The notes under the pieces: model-generated | Database searches by the model: none | What the model saw: only the letters and a program-made list of their open reading frames with translations | Told to the model about the DNA's origin: nothing | In this document: positions 35,196 to 61,658 of the stretch, one piece after another | Layout: the number at the start of each line of letters is the position of its first letter | Position numbering within the stretch: the stretch's first letter is position 1 | Translations under genes and position numbers: made by a program | Assembly (NCBI GenBank): GCA_903813345.2 | Contig: CAIIXF020000003.1 | Span: 26,799,248 to 26,863,247 of the forward strand | DNA: 64,000 bases | DNA from: Owenia fusiformis | Taxonomy: Eukaryota; Annelida; Polychaeta; Sabellida; Oweniidae | Reading direction: 5' to 3'

Positions 35196-35476
35196 TTAAA
35201 TAAACCCATCCAATGTCATATATATTCCCTGGTCCATTCTGCTCACACATATTGCTATCAACTCATTTGTGAAATGGATCACTCCAAATCATATGATGCT
35301 AACTAAACCTTATGATGATACACATGTAATGAATTTAAAATATTTTAAGAATAAATGAATTATAAACTGATGTAACACATCTTTTTGTAGTAATCCAGAC
35401 AAATTAATTGGTCATATTTAGTAAATCCTATATATGTTACATGAGCTATTCTCGTAAATCCTAATAGCTACTTTGG

Positions 35477-50681
<15,205 letters not shown>

Positions 50682-50697
50682 TCATTGTTTCGCTCAC

Positions 50698-51739
50698 CTA
50701 CAACCACAAACATATAATATGTAAATAATTGGATCAAGATAAATTTTAGTTTTTAGATTTGACTGATCCAGAGAAAAAATGAAATGGACTTAAGGTGTGG
50801 ATTCTGTTATGTCCAGTCGGTTTTGGATCCCTATGATCAAAAACATATTTCTCTTAAAATAAACCCTGTATCACAAACCTGCCACTGATAAGCTTATTAT
50901 ATACAACAATGAACAGGTTATGGAAAAAAAAACATTCCATTTCTTCATGGCTTCTCGCAATCTGATTGGTGCATTTGCGAAAAGTTAAAGGTATAGCACA
51001 TCCTTTTAAGAATTTTGCAGTATTATCTGGCCAGAAAAGCAAGAAGGTATCATAAATGTTGGCCAGATCGTTTTGCAGTAGGATCTCGGGGGCTCGAAGA
51101 ATAATTCAGAAAATGACACCAGATTGGAAAATTTCAAAAAATGTGACCACCTTTCAAAACGAACAACTCCTTCTACAAAATGGTACCTGCTTACCCGTGA
51201 CAGATTTTGCACTAATTTATAGCTGATATCTTCATCTTTCTATTTCTACTTGTTTGGTTCAAGTAAATAACCTAAGGACGCAGTAATTTGACTTTTAATA
51301 TGGCAAATATTTTTCACTTGATCCGGGCTCTTGGGTGTCCAAATATCATTGTAATTCTGACGTCACATTTGAAATTTCTGGAATCACAGGAGCACCATTC
51401 AGATTTGGACAGACAAGAGCCCGGAGATAAAATATCCCTGTTTTGGCCTCTTATCAACGCAGTATTGCTTGAATAACGTTCATTAGTCATTGAAAAAGTT
51501 AAAGAATAACAAGAAACTTCGAATGAGGTATGATTTGTCTCATATTTTTCGGAAATGGCTGCACAATCGTCATTTTAAAATTTTGAAATTATTTTGGTGT
51601 CTCATCTGGATTAATATTTATTGAGCTACTACAAAAGAATCTGGCCGGGATCTATGGAAGCTATGGATTATTTTTTCTAAGTTTGTTATCAGTTATCTCG
51701 AACTTGTGCCACTAGCCTAAATCAATGTCATCCCTATAG
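50698..51739. other. Upstream flank of SLC66A2
   Basis: Presumed promoter side of SLC66A2. I see no TATA box or confident upstream exon. On minus, TTTGTGGTTGTAG at about 50710-50698 could be a 3' splice site for a 5' UTR intron. No other gene. Confidence 0.35.
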
Positions 51740-52006
51740 TCAAAACAGAAATGTTTGTGACTACTTTGAATTTAAAAAATAAGCAATCAAATGACCATAT
51801 TGAAACAGTTTATCTAAAAATAGAAACATTTATATTTATCCTAACTTTTGTATATTTTAGTTTGTTTTGTAGTTTAGCTATCATATCTGTGTCCTCTTAT
51901 ATTTTGATCCGGGATTTTGATACTTCTCTGCCATGTTATTTTCGGAAAAATTAACATGACTGTGAAACTCCTTAAATTACATAAGGCCACAGCTTTGCTG
52001 CACATT

Positions 52007-52462
52007 GGGTCAAGATTGCAGTAAAAAATCCCATTGACGACCATTATAACGTTTCATTTCATAATATATTCACGGGCACAGATCTAGCTCAGCGAAACAG
52101 TGCCCAGTGTTCATTGGAGTCTTGTCTAGCTTGCCGTTACAAAATAAGCATACGGTGACCACACCGTTTTTGAGATAACTGAATCTGGAGAGAGCTACCA
52201 CCGTAAAGCTACCTGTTTCAGAAAATTATTCTGCTCTACATAGTCTCAAAAATCACTCCGCCATCTATAACAATTCTGTTTCTAACCAAACTTGTAAATG
52301 TTTCCTGATAGATTAGTACTTACCCTATCGAGAATAAACCTTGATTCATTTATCAAACACTAGATGGCGCTGCGACGGGACAGAAAAGGAGAAAAAGCTT
52401 TTTTATACAGAAAACCAAATAACCAACGGTAACCGCTAGTATCCCTACTCCGGACTATATTC
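52007..52462 (+). repeat. 456-bp direct repeat, copy 1 (uninterrupted)
   Basis: From GGGTCAAGATTGCAG to CCGGACTATATTC. Nearly identical to copy 2 at 53328-54651. It keeps the sequence ACCGCTAGTATCCC intact, the empty site for two insertions found in copy 2. 52463-53327 between the copies has no recognisable gene. Confidence 0.9.
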
Positions 52463-53759
52463 TAATAGTGACACGGTTGAATGATTTTGTGCCAGAAATC
52501 TTGTTTTTCTTAAACATTAGAGTGTTTCAAGACTTTTTGTGCAATTTAAGCCCAATCGCACCAATAGAAGAGCTTTTATAGCTGCTTTGTTAACCCCGGG
52601 GTCATTTATTTTAGGGCCATGCAGTTTTATACATAACTGACCATTTTTGCAATAGAAATACTGCTACTCACTATGGCTTAACAAAAATTCACAATATTTA
52701 GCATGTCAAAACGTTAATTCGTACTTCCATCATGTTTATTGCCAAAATCACTGAACCATGAAACAAAAAAATGGTCAAATCTAGTCATTTTCGGTCAGAG
52801 ATTACCCCAAATTAGCCATTATTTAGTGATTAATTTTCAGTAAATGAGCTTCTATATTAAATTATCATATCAGTTTTGCAAAGCAATGTTCTTGTTTTAA
52901 TTACATGCTTGTTAGTAACTGTTTTCAGCCATATTTGGTCAGTCTATGGGGTTAAATGTGTCAATTTTGTCATATATTTTCAAGAAAAATTCAGACACAA
53001 AGGAAAAAGCTGTATTACATGCTATGATAATGGCTGAATCCTTAAATTCGGTAATAATTTGATAAAAGCCTGTCAACAACCTCTTAAAACCAGCACTAAC
53101 AGCCCTCTTGTGCTATCCTGTAACAAAATACAGGCCAAAAATGGTCAAAACCTGTGATTTTTAGGTAAAAAATGAAAAATGCTGAATCAGCGAAAATCTA
53201 AATTGCTAATTCTTCGGATGATTTGATTTTTCTTAGAGATGCAAGGTACACATTGCTAAGAAAGTGTAATTTTTACAAAAACAACGCTATTTCCCACCCT
53301 AGTACTGTCACCACCCTGTTGCTAATAGGGTCAAGATTGCAGTAAAAAATCCCATTGACGACCATTATAACGTTTCATTTCATAATATATTCATGGGCAC
53401 AGATATAGCTCAGCGAAACAGTGCCCAGTGTTCATTGGAGTCTTGTCTAGCTTGCCGTTACAAAATAAGCATACGGTGACCACACCGTTTTTGAGATAAC
53501 TGAATCTGGAGAGAGCTACCACCGTAAAGCTACCTGTTTCAGAAAATTATTCTGCTCTACATAGTCTCAAAAATCACTCCGCCATCTATAACAATTCTGT
53601 TTCTAGCCAAACTTGTAAATCTTCCTGATAGATAAGTACTTACCCTATCGAGAATAAACCTTGATTCATTTATCAAACACTAGATGGCGCTGCGACGGGA
53701 CGGAAAAGGAGAAAAAGCTTTTTTATACAGAAAACCAAATAACCAACGGTAACCGCTAG

Positions 53760-53794
53760 CATGGGCATTCATCTAGACTAGTTGAAAGCCCATG
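53760..53794. mobile_element. 35-bp palindromic micro-insertion, copy 2
   Basis: Ends CATGGGCATTCA and, inverted, CATGGGCTTTCAA, with about 10 bp between. The 7-bp flank CCGCTAG (53753-53759) is repeated on the right, once the TA-flanked foldback inside that right copy is discounted. The empty site is present in direct repeat copy 1 (about 52430-52445). Confidence 0.85.
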
Positions 53795-53800
53795 CCGCTA

Positions 53801-54625
53801 CTACTTTTTGCAAGGCCTGACTTCGTCGCTAACATGCTAAATATAAGAGTTAGCTGACGTTTGGGAGTCTGACTTACCTTCCAAAGGTTAGAACCCGAAT
53901 CTTAATGAAACCATATCACCTTTGTTCCGTCAACCATGGAGCATTTGCCACAACATCCAAGAGGTAAATCATGGACCGAGAAAATGAATGATTTCCTTGT
54001 AAGTTCCGGAAGTTTCAATACGAAAAATTACCGAACATATATGAAAACCGAATATTTGTTCGTTGTTTTCACGATTTACAGGTTCGTATGTTCTTCAATG
54101 TTTTGGTCTAAATTATAAAGCATCACCAACAGGTCTTACTCTATTAATCGACTAATACAGCAGACGGCTCATATTTCTACGTAGCATTTCGTTCAGACAA
54201 ATAGTGGGACTGTAGATCACGCAGTTTCGTTCGTTGCGTACTTCACTCGAAATTGGTAATTTTATATTGGCTACTTCACTTAGCTTGGCGGATGTAGAAC
54301 ATTGCTTAATATTCTTTTAATTTTCACACCAGACATGCTTGGTTGACACGTCAACAAAGTAAAGTTCAAGGGTCAATGCGTTATTTCGTGATAACTACAA
54401 CGCCTTCCCGAAAGTCAACATTGATGAAAAATGAAAAAGTTGGAAAAGCATTTACACTAATTTCTATCAAATGCTATGTTTATGCATCATCATCGACGCA
54501 ACAAAGGTGATATGGTTTCATTAAGATTCGGGTTCTAACCTTTAGAAGGTAAGTCAGACTCCCAAACGTCAGCTAACTCTTATATTTAGCATGTTAGCGA
54601 CGAAGTCAGGCCTTGCAAAAAGTAG
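53801..54625. mobile_element. Inner foldback element, TA-flanked (825 bp)
   Basis: Arms of about 130 bp (CTACTTTTTGCAAGGCCTGA at the left, its complement at 54606-54625) surround a ~565-bp loop. TA lies on both sides (53799-53800, 54626-54627). Its loop shares words with the outer foldback, so the two are relatives. Splice-like words inside (GACTTACCTTCC) are part of the arms and not evidence of exons. Confidence 0.85.
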
Positions 54626-55224
54626 TAGTATCCCTATTCCGGACTATATTCATTATACATTACAGTCAAATTTTTTATTCTGTCAATCAGTTCATATGGT
54701 TAGAATAAGGAAAGAATGTGATGTAACCACGTGTCTACTTACTAGCTTGTTCTATGTCATCCATCGGACTAGGTTACATCGTGGAACGCAGCCAAACACG
54801 ACAATGAAGCCAGTATTCTGAGGTTATAAAATCTAAATCTAAATAATTTCCCATTTGCAGCCCCTTGGAGATTTCCGGAATTGAACAAAGTAGCGAACGT
54901 TCCGATCTTTCAACTTTAGTTCGTTGTTTTTTCACCACCTTATGTGTACTGTTTTCATTTAGGAGGCGGTCTTATTTGAATGCATCATTACAGGTCTTTA
55001 TGAATCAATAGATCAATAAACAGCAAAATACAATTAGCAGTTTCTTTCATTGCGTACTGCGCATGTTAGGCACGAAAACCATTTAGCAGTTTCGTTCGTT
55101 GCGTAATTGGGCCTTCTATAATCAGTAGCAAATGCTCGGAAAACATTTTCCAAAATATTTACTTCCGATTTCCTTGAAGACATGATTGGGTGACACGTCA
55201 TTGACACTAGATTAAGTCACATGA

Positions 55225-55281
55225 TCGATACAGTAACTAGTCACGTGATCAGACATGTGTCACGTGTCAGTCACGTGAGCT
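55225..55281. promoter_or_regulatory. Cluster of CACGTG E-boxes
   Basis: GTCACGTGATC, GTCACGTGTC and GTCACGTGAGC fall within about 50 bp, with a GTCACATGATC just before. They lie in the loop of the outer foldback, between the divergent SLC66A2 and TIMM21 genes and about 0.8 kb before the TIMM21 start. Function is inference. Confidence 0.35.
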
Positions 55282-55843
55282 TGCAAAATGGACGATCTAA
55301 ATTTCCAAAAATTCGTCTAAGATCAAGATAGATATGCTGTTGCCTTCAGCGTCCTGTTCGGCTGCGTTCCACGAAGTAACCTAGTCCGATGGATGACATA
55401 GAACAAGCCGGTAAGTAGACACGTGGTTACATCACATTCTTTCCTTATTCTAACCATATGAACTGATTGACAGAATAAAAAATTTGATTGTAGATTACTA
55501 TCTGAAATATACAAAAGTTAGGATAAATATAAATGTTTCTATTTTTACATAAACTGTTTCAATTTGATTGCTTATTTTTTAAATTCAAAGTAGACTAGTC
55601 TAGAGTCACAAACATTTCTGTTTTGACTTTATTTTAGATCTAGACTACTAAAATTTTTAGCCTACCCCCCTAGGATATTAGATCTACTTTCATTACCTCT
55701 GGATCCTTTGTAAAAAATACTTATTTTCATAATGACATTATACCAAGGGGAAAGATCTGGATGGGGATCTGTGTGTAAAAACTCACCATATCAACTTAAA
55801 TCCAACAAAACCGAAGATTTTTTTAAATATTTTGCCAACTCTC

Positions 55844-55875
55844 AACTTCCGGTTTTTCCACCTGGGCATGCGCAG
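55844..55875 (+). promoter_or_regulatory. TIMM21: TIMM21 promoter: ETS/GABP-like and NRF-1-like sites
   Basis: AACTTCCGGTT (55844-55854) is an ETS/GABP-type site. TGGGCATGCGCA (55863-55874) differs from the NRF-1 palindrome TGCGCATGCGCA at one base. They are 20 bp apart and about 160-190 bp before the ATG, the usual combination for nuclear genes of mitochondrial proteins. Confidence 0.5.
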
Positions 55876-56032
55876 AAGTATCTACAGGCAACTTCCTGTC
55901 AAAAAGTTACTTTTCAAAAATTGTAACAAAAAGTACATTTCAGTTTGATTTGAGATAGTATTGTATTATATAGACATCACTTCAGTAGGTGTAAATGATA
56001 GTTAAACCATTTGAACCAGTTGTCAACGCAAA

Positions 56033-59000
56033 ATGATTTCGATAAGGATCTGTGCGCGGAATCAAAATAAATTCCAAAACTTTTCACAATTATTTTTCAA
56101 CACATGCCCTTCAAAGGATACAAAATTGTGCAAAAATGACATTGTTAGGAGGTTCTTACACAGAAATGCATTAAACCAAAAACTGAAAGAAGATTCTGGA
56201 CGCCATAATACACAAATTGCAGAACAGAAAGACAAGCCATTCTCTGAACTTTCACTGGGACAGAAAGGTACCTACGTTGTATTGCACATTTGTACTGCTA
56301 GAGGTCTACGGAATGCGTGTACAGATTCTGAATTGTCCAAAGGTCCTGAATTTGGACAATCCTAGAATTTATCCCCATACAGTTTATCCCGAACTCTCGT
56401 GCAGTGATATATCACTGCGGCGGGCAGGTATCTCATCGTAAGCATGGTAACTTCGTAATAAACAACTGACGTGATTGGTTCTAGTCCCATGCTCAGGTCG
56501 CGTGATTGTAAAATTTAGACAATTTCATTGGTTGAATAGCGTTTATTAACTAATAAACAACACGTGCGGTAAACTATTATCAACAAAACTTTTACTCAGA
56601 ATTCATTCCGCGGTGATTTCTTCTCATATTTCAATAATTATGAAATATTTTGACAAAATAATGTTTGGGGAACATTCATGAATACATATTTTAAAAGTTG
56701 TGTGAAAATTGACCACATATGCGATGAAAAGGGGAACTATTTTCCCCAAATTTTGGGGATTTGCTTCATCTGCCCGCCGCAGTGTCTATACCGAGACACT
56801 GCATTGGAGTTCGAGTTTATCCCCTACATATAGTATAAGTTTTGGAATATCGATCGGGATAAATATTTTGTCAATTTGTACGATCTTAGGATTTTGATCG
56901 AATCTCCAGGGGGAATCCCAAAGAATAATCTGAATTGATTCTTCAACATAAGTTCTGTTGTTTATCATCTTTCTCATGATGACTTATTATTCACATTTGG
57001 CAGGCATACATGTACAAACCTGAGAAAACATCCAATTGGTAAATTATATAGGAAAATATAATTCATACCTCTAACCATGTCTATCTTGCATCTACTGGCC
57101 AAATTATAGTGCAAATGTAAGACTATTGCAAAATTCAAAGAATGGGATGCGCTCCATTTTCATAAATGGTCCAATCAGATTGCCAGACACATGCACATGT
57201 AATCGTTATTTTACTTTCATTAATCTGGTGCATAATCAACTTTGTAAAATGTCCCAATATGCATGATTGCACTTGTTATCTCTTTTTACCAATGGTATTT
57301 TATTTCAAGATGGATTGTTTATTTGTGTTTCAGTTGCTAGGACAGGGAAGGATGCTTCTTACTTAACAGTCATTGTAATCGGAGTATCAATCACAGGTAA
57401 GTGTAATCAATAGATGACAATACAATCGAATCTGGGTAATTAGTACGCAGGCTGTAGCCAAGGGGTTTGATGGGTTTCTTTCAAGCCATTTTTGGACTAA
57501 AATTGTCAAAAGTGAACCCTTCTGGAATTTTTTAATAAGTGAACCCCCATCTGGCAAATCCTGGCTATGGCCCTGGTACTAATACAGTACTTATCATTTA
57601 CAAGTTTCAAACATGGATGTTAATAAAAGGGCACATGATTATCATATGTGAGTGTACAGTACATCAAAACCATCTATTTAGGGGTGGATAATTACAGGGT
57701 GTCCGGAAAGTAAAGATACAAATACTCTAATTTTAAAAGATTTAGTTTTTTTGTAATGAAATCGCTACAGATTGTAGAGGAACTACATTACAATGCATCT
57801 ACCAACTTTTATATCACATAGTCTAAATTTGTTAAAGTTACAGTTGTCATGGCTATGGTGGTGAGGGGTATGCGGAGCAGTTCCAGGATATCGATAAATT
57901 GCTAAAATATAACCATTTGAAATAGTGTTTATTATTGTATTTCTTATCAGTTTTTTGTTTTGTCCAATATTGTATTATTGCTGCCATAGTATTCTCTTTA
58001 GTATAACGATATCATTGATACATATCAGAACTATGTAATGTCACAAGTATAATCAAAGAAAAAGAGTATATAAGTGCTTAGAAAAAGGGTCCCTGGATTA
58101 ATAGGAAAGTCAATAGTGCATCTTCACAGTCAATGCTCCAATGCACAAAGCAAAAAAAAATTCTTTCAATTGAATATCTTGACATTAACCTTTTTTGTAC
58201 AATGGCCCATATTTCCCTGATAATGTCTCGTTGGACTTAATGAATATGTTAAAGCAATTTGTGAGAAGTTCAACATAAAAATGAGACTCGGCTGGATGCC
58301 AATGTTATCAGCAATCTTTGAGACTGACAGAAAAGGTTTTGTCAGGTCTTGAATCTCTGGTCAAAATGCACCAAGAATGTTTAAATAAAGGTGGAAAATA
58401 CATAATACTGGATAACAGTAGCGACTCCTGTTACCATAACAACCATAACTGTTTTATTTTGAAACAATTTGTCATGAGAGTTGCAGGATAAATTGTTACA
58501 ATGTCATTCTTCTATCTGTAGCAATTTCATCTCACACCAAGTAAATCTAATGAAATTAGAGCATTTGTATCTTTAGTTTCCGGACACCCTGTATAAATGA
58601 TCACAGGTGTTTATCAAAAATGTGTAATTTACACAACTTAGTGTTAGGTGTCAAGTCATTTTATTTCTTGAATAGTATTTTTTATGTCACCACCACAAGT
58701 GGTGAAATATTGTAATAGTCTCCAACTTTTTTGTGAATGGTGTTTGGCATTCAGTGTTTAGTGTCTGTAACAATTTGCAATAAAATACAAGGTGGTGACA
58801 TTTTGTCATGTTAATTCATGTCATACCAAACAACTTAATCATACCCTCCCCTTTAACAACTAATCCTTGCATTCATTTTAGGTGCTATGTTCTATATGAT
58901 TGGAAGGGAACTATTTTCTAGAGAGAGCCCTAATGGTGTCTACAGCACTGCATTGAAAGATTGCACAAACGATGTTAGGGTATGTGACACCACATATCGT

Positions 59001-61658
59001 ATATACTGGGTGGGCCAAAAATGCTATAACTTTTTTAATTTTTGATACAAAATCATAATTTGCATACCAAATGAAACTTGAAGTTGTTATACCTTTATAG
59101 CTAGTTATCTAGCCATGGATCATGAATTATACACTTTTACTTGAATAAAATATGTCACCAGCGTCTCACTTAAACATGTGGTGTGCCATGAAAAATAAGC
59201 ATAATTTGCAAAATGTTCCTGAACTGATACGGCCTGATGACAGCCAAGCTAATAGGCCTGATGCAAACTCCAGTGAGCATAGGGTATGGGAATGTCTCCA
59301 GGAGATTGTATTAAGGCACCCTATCCAAAAATTGCTAACTAAAACTTAACTAACATTTCATTGATACTGCTAAATCAGCAAGGCGACTAAAACTAAAATC
59401 GATTAGCAAATAGGGTGGCGGACCAATTGAACTCCTCTTTTAGATCAAATATAACCCACGTTGAAGGGCTTGTTACATTAAGAACCCCTGGCTCTATATA
59501 ACTGCAAAATCTGGGGTGTGTAGGTTGGAAAATAAAAAAGTTGTAGTCTTGAAAAAAAGTGGTGTTTCTTTGGCCCACCCTGTACATACATGCATACAAT
59601 ATATGTACATACTGTAACTTCACCAAAACTGAACATAAATTCCTTGCATTTTATTCTTTTCACTATTATATACTTGTCCAATGTTTGAAAAATGCCACAC
59701 CTGTACAATATGATTTTGGATGCATATTTCAGTTTAAAATTTGTATATAAGAGAAGTCAAGAAAGGTATCTTTAATGATTGAGCTGATAGAATTGTTTTT
59801 CAGATAGAGGCAGCTCTAGGGAAGCCAATAAAGGGTTATGGAGAAACAACAAGAAGAGGGAGACGTAGGTTTACAAGGTGAGATATAATTATGTGTGGAT
59901 TCAGACGAATAATTAATCTCCCTCAAAATTCAAAATATACTAGTACACAATAAATATGAAAGTGGTTTTATACTTCAATGAATAATTTCCCTTTAAATCA
60001 CCTATTTGTCCACCAGTATACCTGTAAATATCCTTGATGATTAATCCTGTGTGTCATTTGTCCAATGTGTGTTAATCCACGGGCTTTCAATATTCATTGA
60101 ATGCCCATGGTTAATCCAAATTGTTCCAACTTTGAAATGTCACAACGATGATCTTTGATTGATGTATATCTTACATGTATGTTGTAATCTGTTACGTATA
60201 TTATACACGTGCAGATATTGAACAAATATTTCACTCTATTGAGGTGAATACCTGTACACCTTTACAAGTGATATTCCACGAAGCCCGAAGGGCAAGTGGA
60301 ATATCACCTTGTGAAAGTGCTACAGGTATTCACCGAAAATAGAGTGAAATATTTGTTTTATTATATCACTGTCTAGCTAAACATCCCTAATATTATTAAG
60401 TCATTAAGTCTTCAGATATTTTTACGAATCTACTCGGTTCATCTGTCATTTTGACTTACACTGAACTTAATTATTTACACTGAACGAAAACAAATTCTTT
60501 GAAAATTCCCGGGAGCGTGGGATATCGCTAGATATCTCACGGTTGTCTTATCTGATTAGCATTGCCATTAAATATCGCCAGATATCCCACGACATGTGAC
60601 CTGGTTTTGACCAATCATACTGTCGCTAGCTAGATAGTGATATAATAATGGTGAATATTACATGTACTGTATTAGTGACGGATATATTTATTAAACTATT
60701 GTAGTCACTCGGAGTATGAAGTAGAAGGGGTGAAGCACATAAGAATGAAGTTCTACATTGAAGGACCACACAATAAGGGAACTGTACACTTGGAAAAAGT
60801 GAAGGTTTGTAAAATACCAAACAGTTTACTATGCTCTTTTATCTCAAAATTGACAAAGTTTTATGTCCCCTTCAGGAAGTGGTGACATTGTTTAGTCACC
60901 ATATTTTGCAACAGAGAGGGTAATTTAAACAGAAGTCAGTAGAGTTTGTGCTGAGAAAGGGTGTCCACTAGAAAGAGAGGTGTTCACTAAGACAGGTTTT
61001 ACTGTAGTCCTCTTAACATTGTTTGTTACACATCACCTTGAATAAGTACTGTAGATTTGGTTAATTTGGTGCCCGCTTTAATTTGGCGAATTTGGCGAAA
61101 TTGTAAAATTCGCCAATATAAATCTTCGCCAAAATTTAGAATGAATCCCCGGGAATTATCTAGGGTATTTTGTCCAGTGTATTAAGGTCACTTCCGGTTA
61201 AGTTTTTTCCAAAAATATGAAAAAAGTCTCATAAATTGGCTCAGAACTGGTCAGTCACCCATTAATACTCAGGGAAAAACTAGAAAGGAAAAGCGCGATA
61301 TAGTAGCAAAATCGATCGAAGTGCAAAATGTAAAGGTTGATCTCACAAAAATGTACAAACATGGTGAATATCGCCAGTGGTCCTCAAAAGAAAAAATGAA
61401 CATAGCCAAACATGCCCAATTTTTTGCATATCCGCCAAATTAAATAGCCGCCAATATGCCAAAAATGGCAAAATCGTCAAATTAAGTAGCGCCAAATTAA
61501 CCCAATCTACAGTAACTATTAATAAACGTTATGTTTTTCAGGACCCCAATAATAAATACCAGTACAGATATATGTTTGTGGATTTGGACAACTCTAATAG
61601 GTCTATTATAATAGAAGACAATAGACAAATGCTAGATAATTTATTGAAACAAGTATAG
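56033..61658 (+). CDS. TIMM21: TIMM21, TIM23-complex subunit of the mitochondrial inner membrane
   Basis: Tim21 tethers the TIM23 presequence translocase to the outer-membrane TOM complex through its intermembrane-space domain. Exons: 56033-56267, 57334-57396, 58882-58979, 59804-59877, 60705-60804 and 61542-61658. Introns are GT-AG. The total is 687 nt, 228 aa plus stop. The N-terminus is a basic Arg/Ser/Phe-rich presequence (MISIRICARNQNKFQNFSQL). One TM segment lies at about 88-106 (YLTVIVIGVSITGAMFYMI). The Tim21 domain follows: GRELFSRESPNGVY, KGYGETTRRGRRRF, MKFYIEGPHNKGTV, YRYMFVDLDN and IIIEDNRQ. The core aligns with human TIM21; the terminal LDNLLKQV is extra. Every intron carries one or more MITE-like elements. 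A Gln-rich frame follows the stop. Confidence 0.95.
56350..56900. mobile_element. Diverged inverted-repeat element in TIMM21 intron 1
   Basis: TTTGGACAATCCTAG at the left and GATCTTAGGATT at the right mark the ends. The inner parts CACTGCGGCGGGCA and TGCCCGCCGCAGTG are perfect complements. The loop is about 300 bp. No coding content. Confidence 0.65.
57448..57575 (-). mobile_element. MITE, CAGGCCCGTAGCC family, third copy
   Basis: Ends CAGGCTGTAGCCAAGG and CCTGGCTATGGCCCTG, flanked by GTAC-type words. More diverged than the copies at 36275 and 45174, and in the opposite orientation. TIMM21 intron 2. Confidence 0.7.
57695..58591 (+). mobile_element. TA-flanked mariner-like element (897 bp)
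   Basis: TIRs CAGGGTGTCCGGAAAGTAAA and (inverted) CTTTAGTTTCCGGACACCCTG are flanked by TA on both sides. A decayed frame near 58330-58420 (SLVKMHQECLNKGGKYI) resembles a transposase C-terminus. TIMM21 intron 2. Confidence 0.8.
58684..58803 (+). mobile_element. MITE with GTCACCACC ends
   Basis: ATGTCACCACCACAAGTGG at the left, GGTGGTGACATTTTG at the right. Same family as 9687, 34440 and 46967. TIMM21 intron 2, about 80 bp before exon 3. Confidence 0.75.
59006..59582 (+). mobile_element. TA-flanked mariner-like element (577 bp)
   Basis: Ends CTGGGTGGGCCAAAAA and TTTGGCCCACCCTG with TA on both sides. Inside, at about 59240-59320, a decayed DxN-type transposase motif is visible (NRPDANSSEHRVWECLQEIV, compare PDLNPxDxxVW in mariners). 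TIMM21 intron 3. Confidence 0.8.
60078..60109. mobile_element. 32-bp palindromic micro-insertion, copy 3
   Basis: Ends CACGGGCTTTCAA and (inverted) CATGGGCATTCA, with perfect 7-bp duplications GTTAATC at 60071-60077 and 60110-60116. TIMM21 intron 4. Confidence 0.8.
60226..60648. mobile_element. Hairpin MITE, copy 2 (423 bp)
   Basis: Same element as 14931-15254, including the AACAAATATTTCACTC hairpin and the TAGCTAGATAGTGATATA end, with about 100 bp more in the middle (around 60410-60560). TIMM21 intron 4. Confidence 0.8.
61049..61512. mobile_element. TA-flanked MITE (464 bp) in TIMM21 intron 5
   Basis: Left CTGTAGATTTGGTTAATTTG, right CCAAATTAACCCAATCTACAG, TA on both sides. The subterminal regions repeat TTCGCCAA-type words in inverted order. 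The right end is only about 30 bp before exon 6. Confidence 0.8.

Larger units (their letters stand above)
53328..54651 (+). repeat. 456-bp direct repeat, copy 2 (carries two insertions)
   Basis: It matches copy 1 from GGGTCAAGATTGC to ACCGCTAG (53759). It then resumes at 54628 (GTATCCCTATTCCGG) after a 35-bp palindrome and an 825-bp foldback. The repeat pair could be a tandem duplication or LTR-like termini of a small element. No primer-binding site or coding region supports the LTR reading. Confidence 0.85.
51740..55632. mobile_element. Outer foldback element, left arm split by 2.8 kb
   Basis: The right arm, 55362-55632, is the inverted complement of two left pieces, 51740-51861 (AAAACAGAAATGTTTGTGAC onward) and 54654-54795 (CAAATTTTTTATTCTG onward). 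The original arms are about 270 bp with a ~565-bp loop (54796-55361). The extra 51862-54653 is a later insertion or rearrangement. No transposase. Loop words (GCAGTTTCGTTCGTTGCGTA, GGTGACACGTCA) recur in the inner foldback. Confidence 0.75.

Noticed and set aside
53936-54118. Candidate upstream TIMM21 exon
   Set aside because: It lies in the loop of the inner foldback, has no mitochondrial presequence character, and TIMM21 already has a complete first exon at 56033.
52007-54651. LTR retrotransposon with 456-bp LTRs
   Set aside because: No primer-binding site, polypurine tract, TG..CA ends or coding region was seen between the repeats. Tandem duplication or a non-coding element fits as well.
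61377-61658. 93-codon ORF as a separate small gene
   Set aside because: Only its last part (from 61542) is real, as TIMM21 exon 6. The upstream part is the right end of a MITE.
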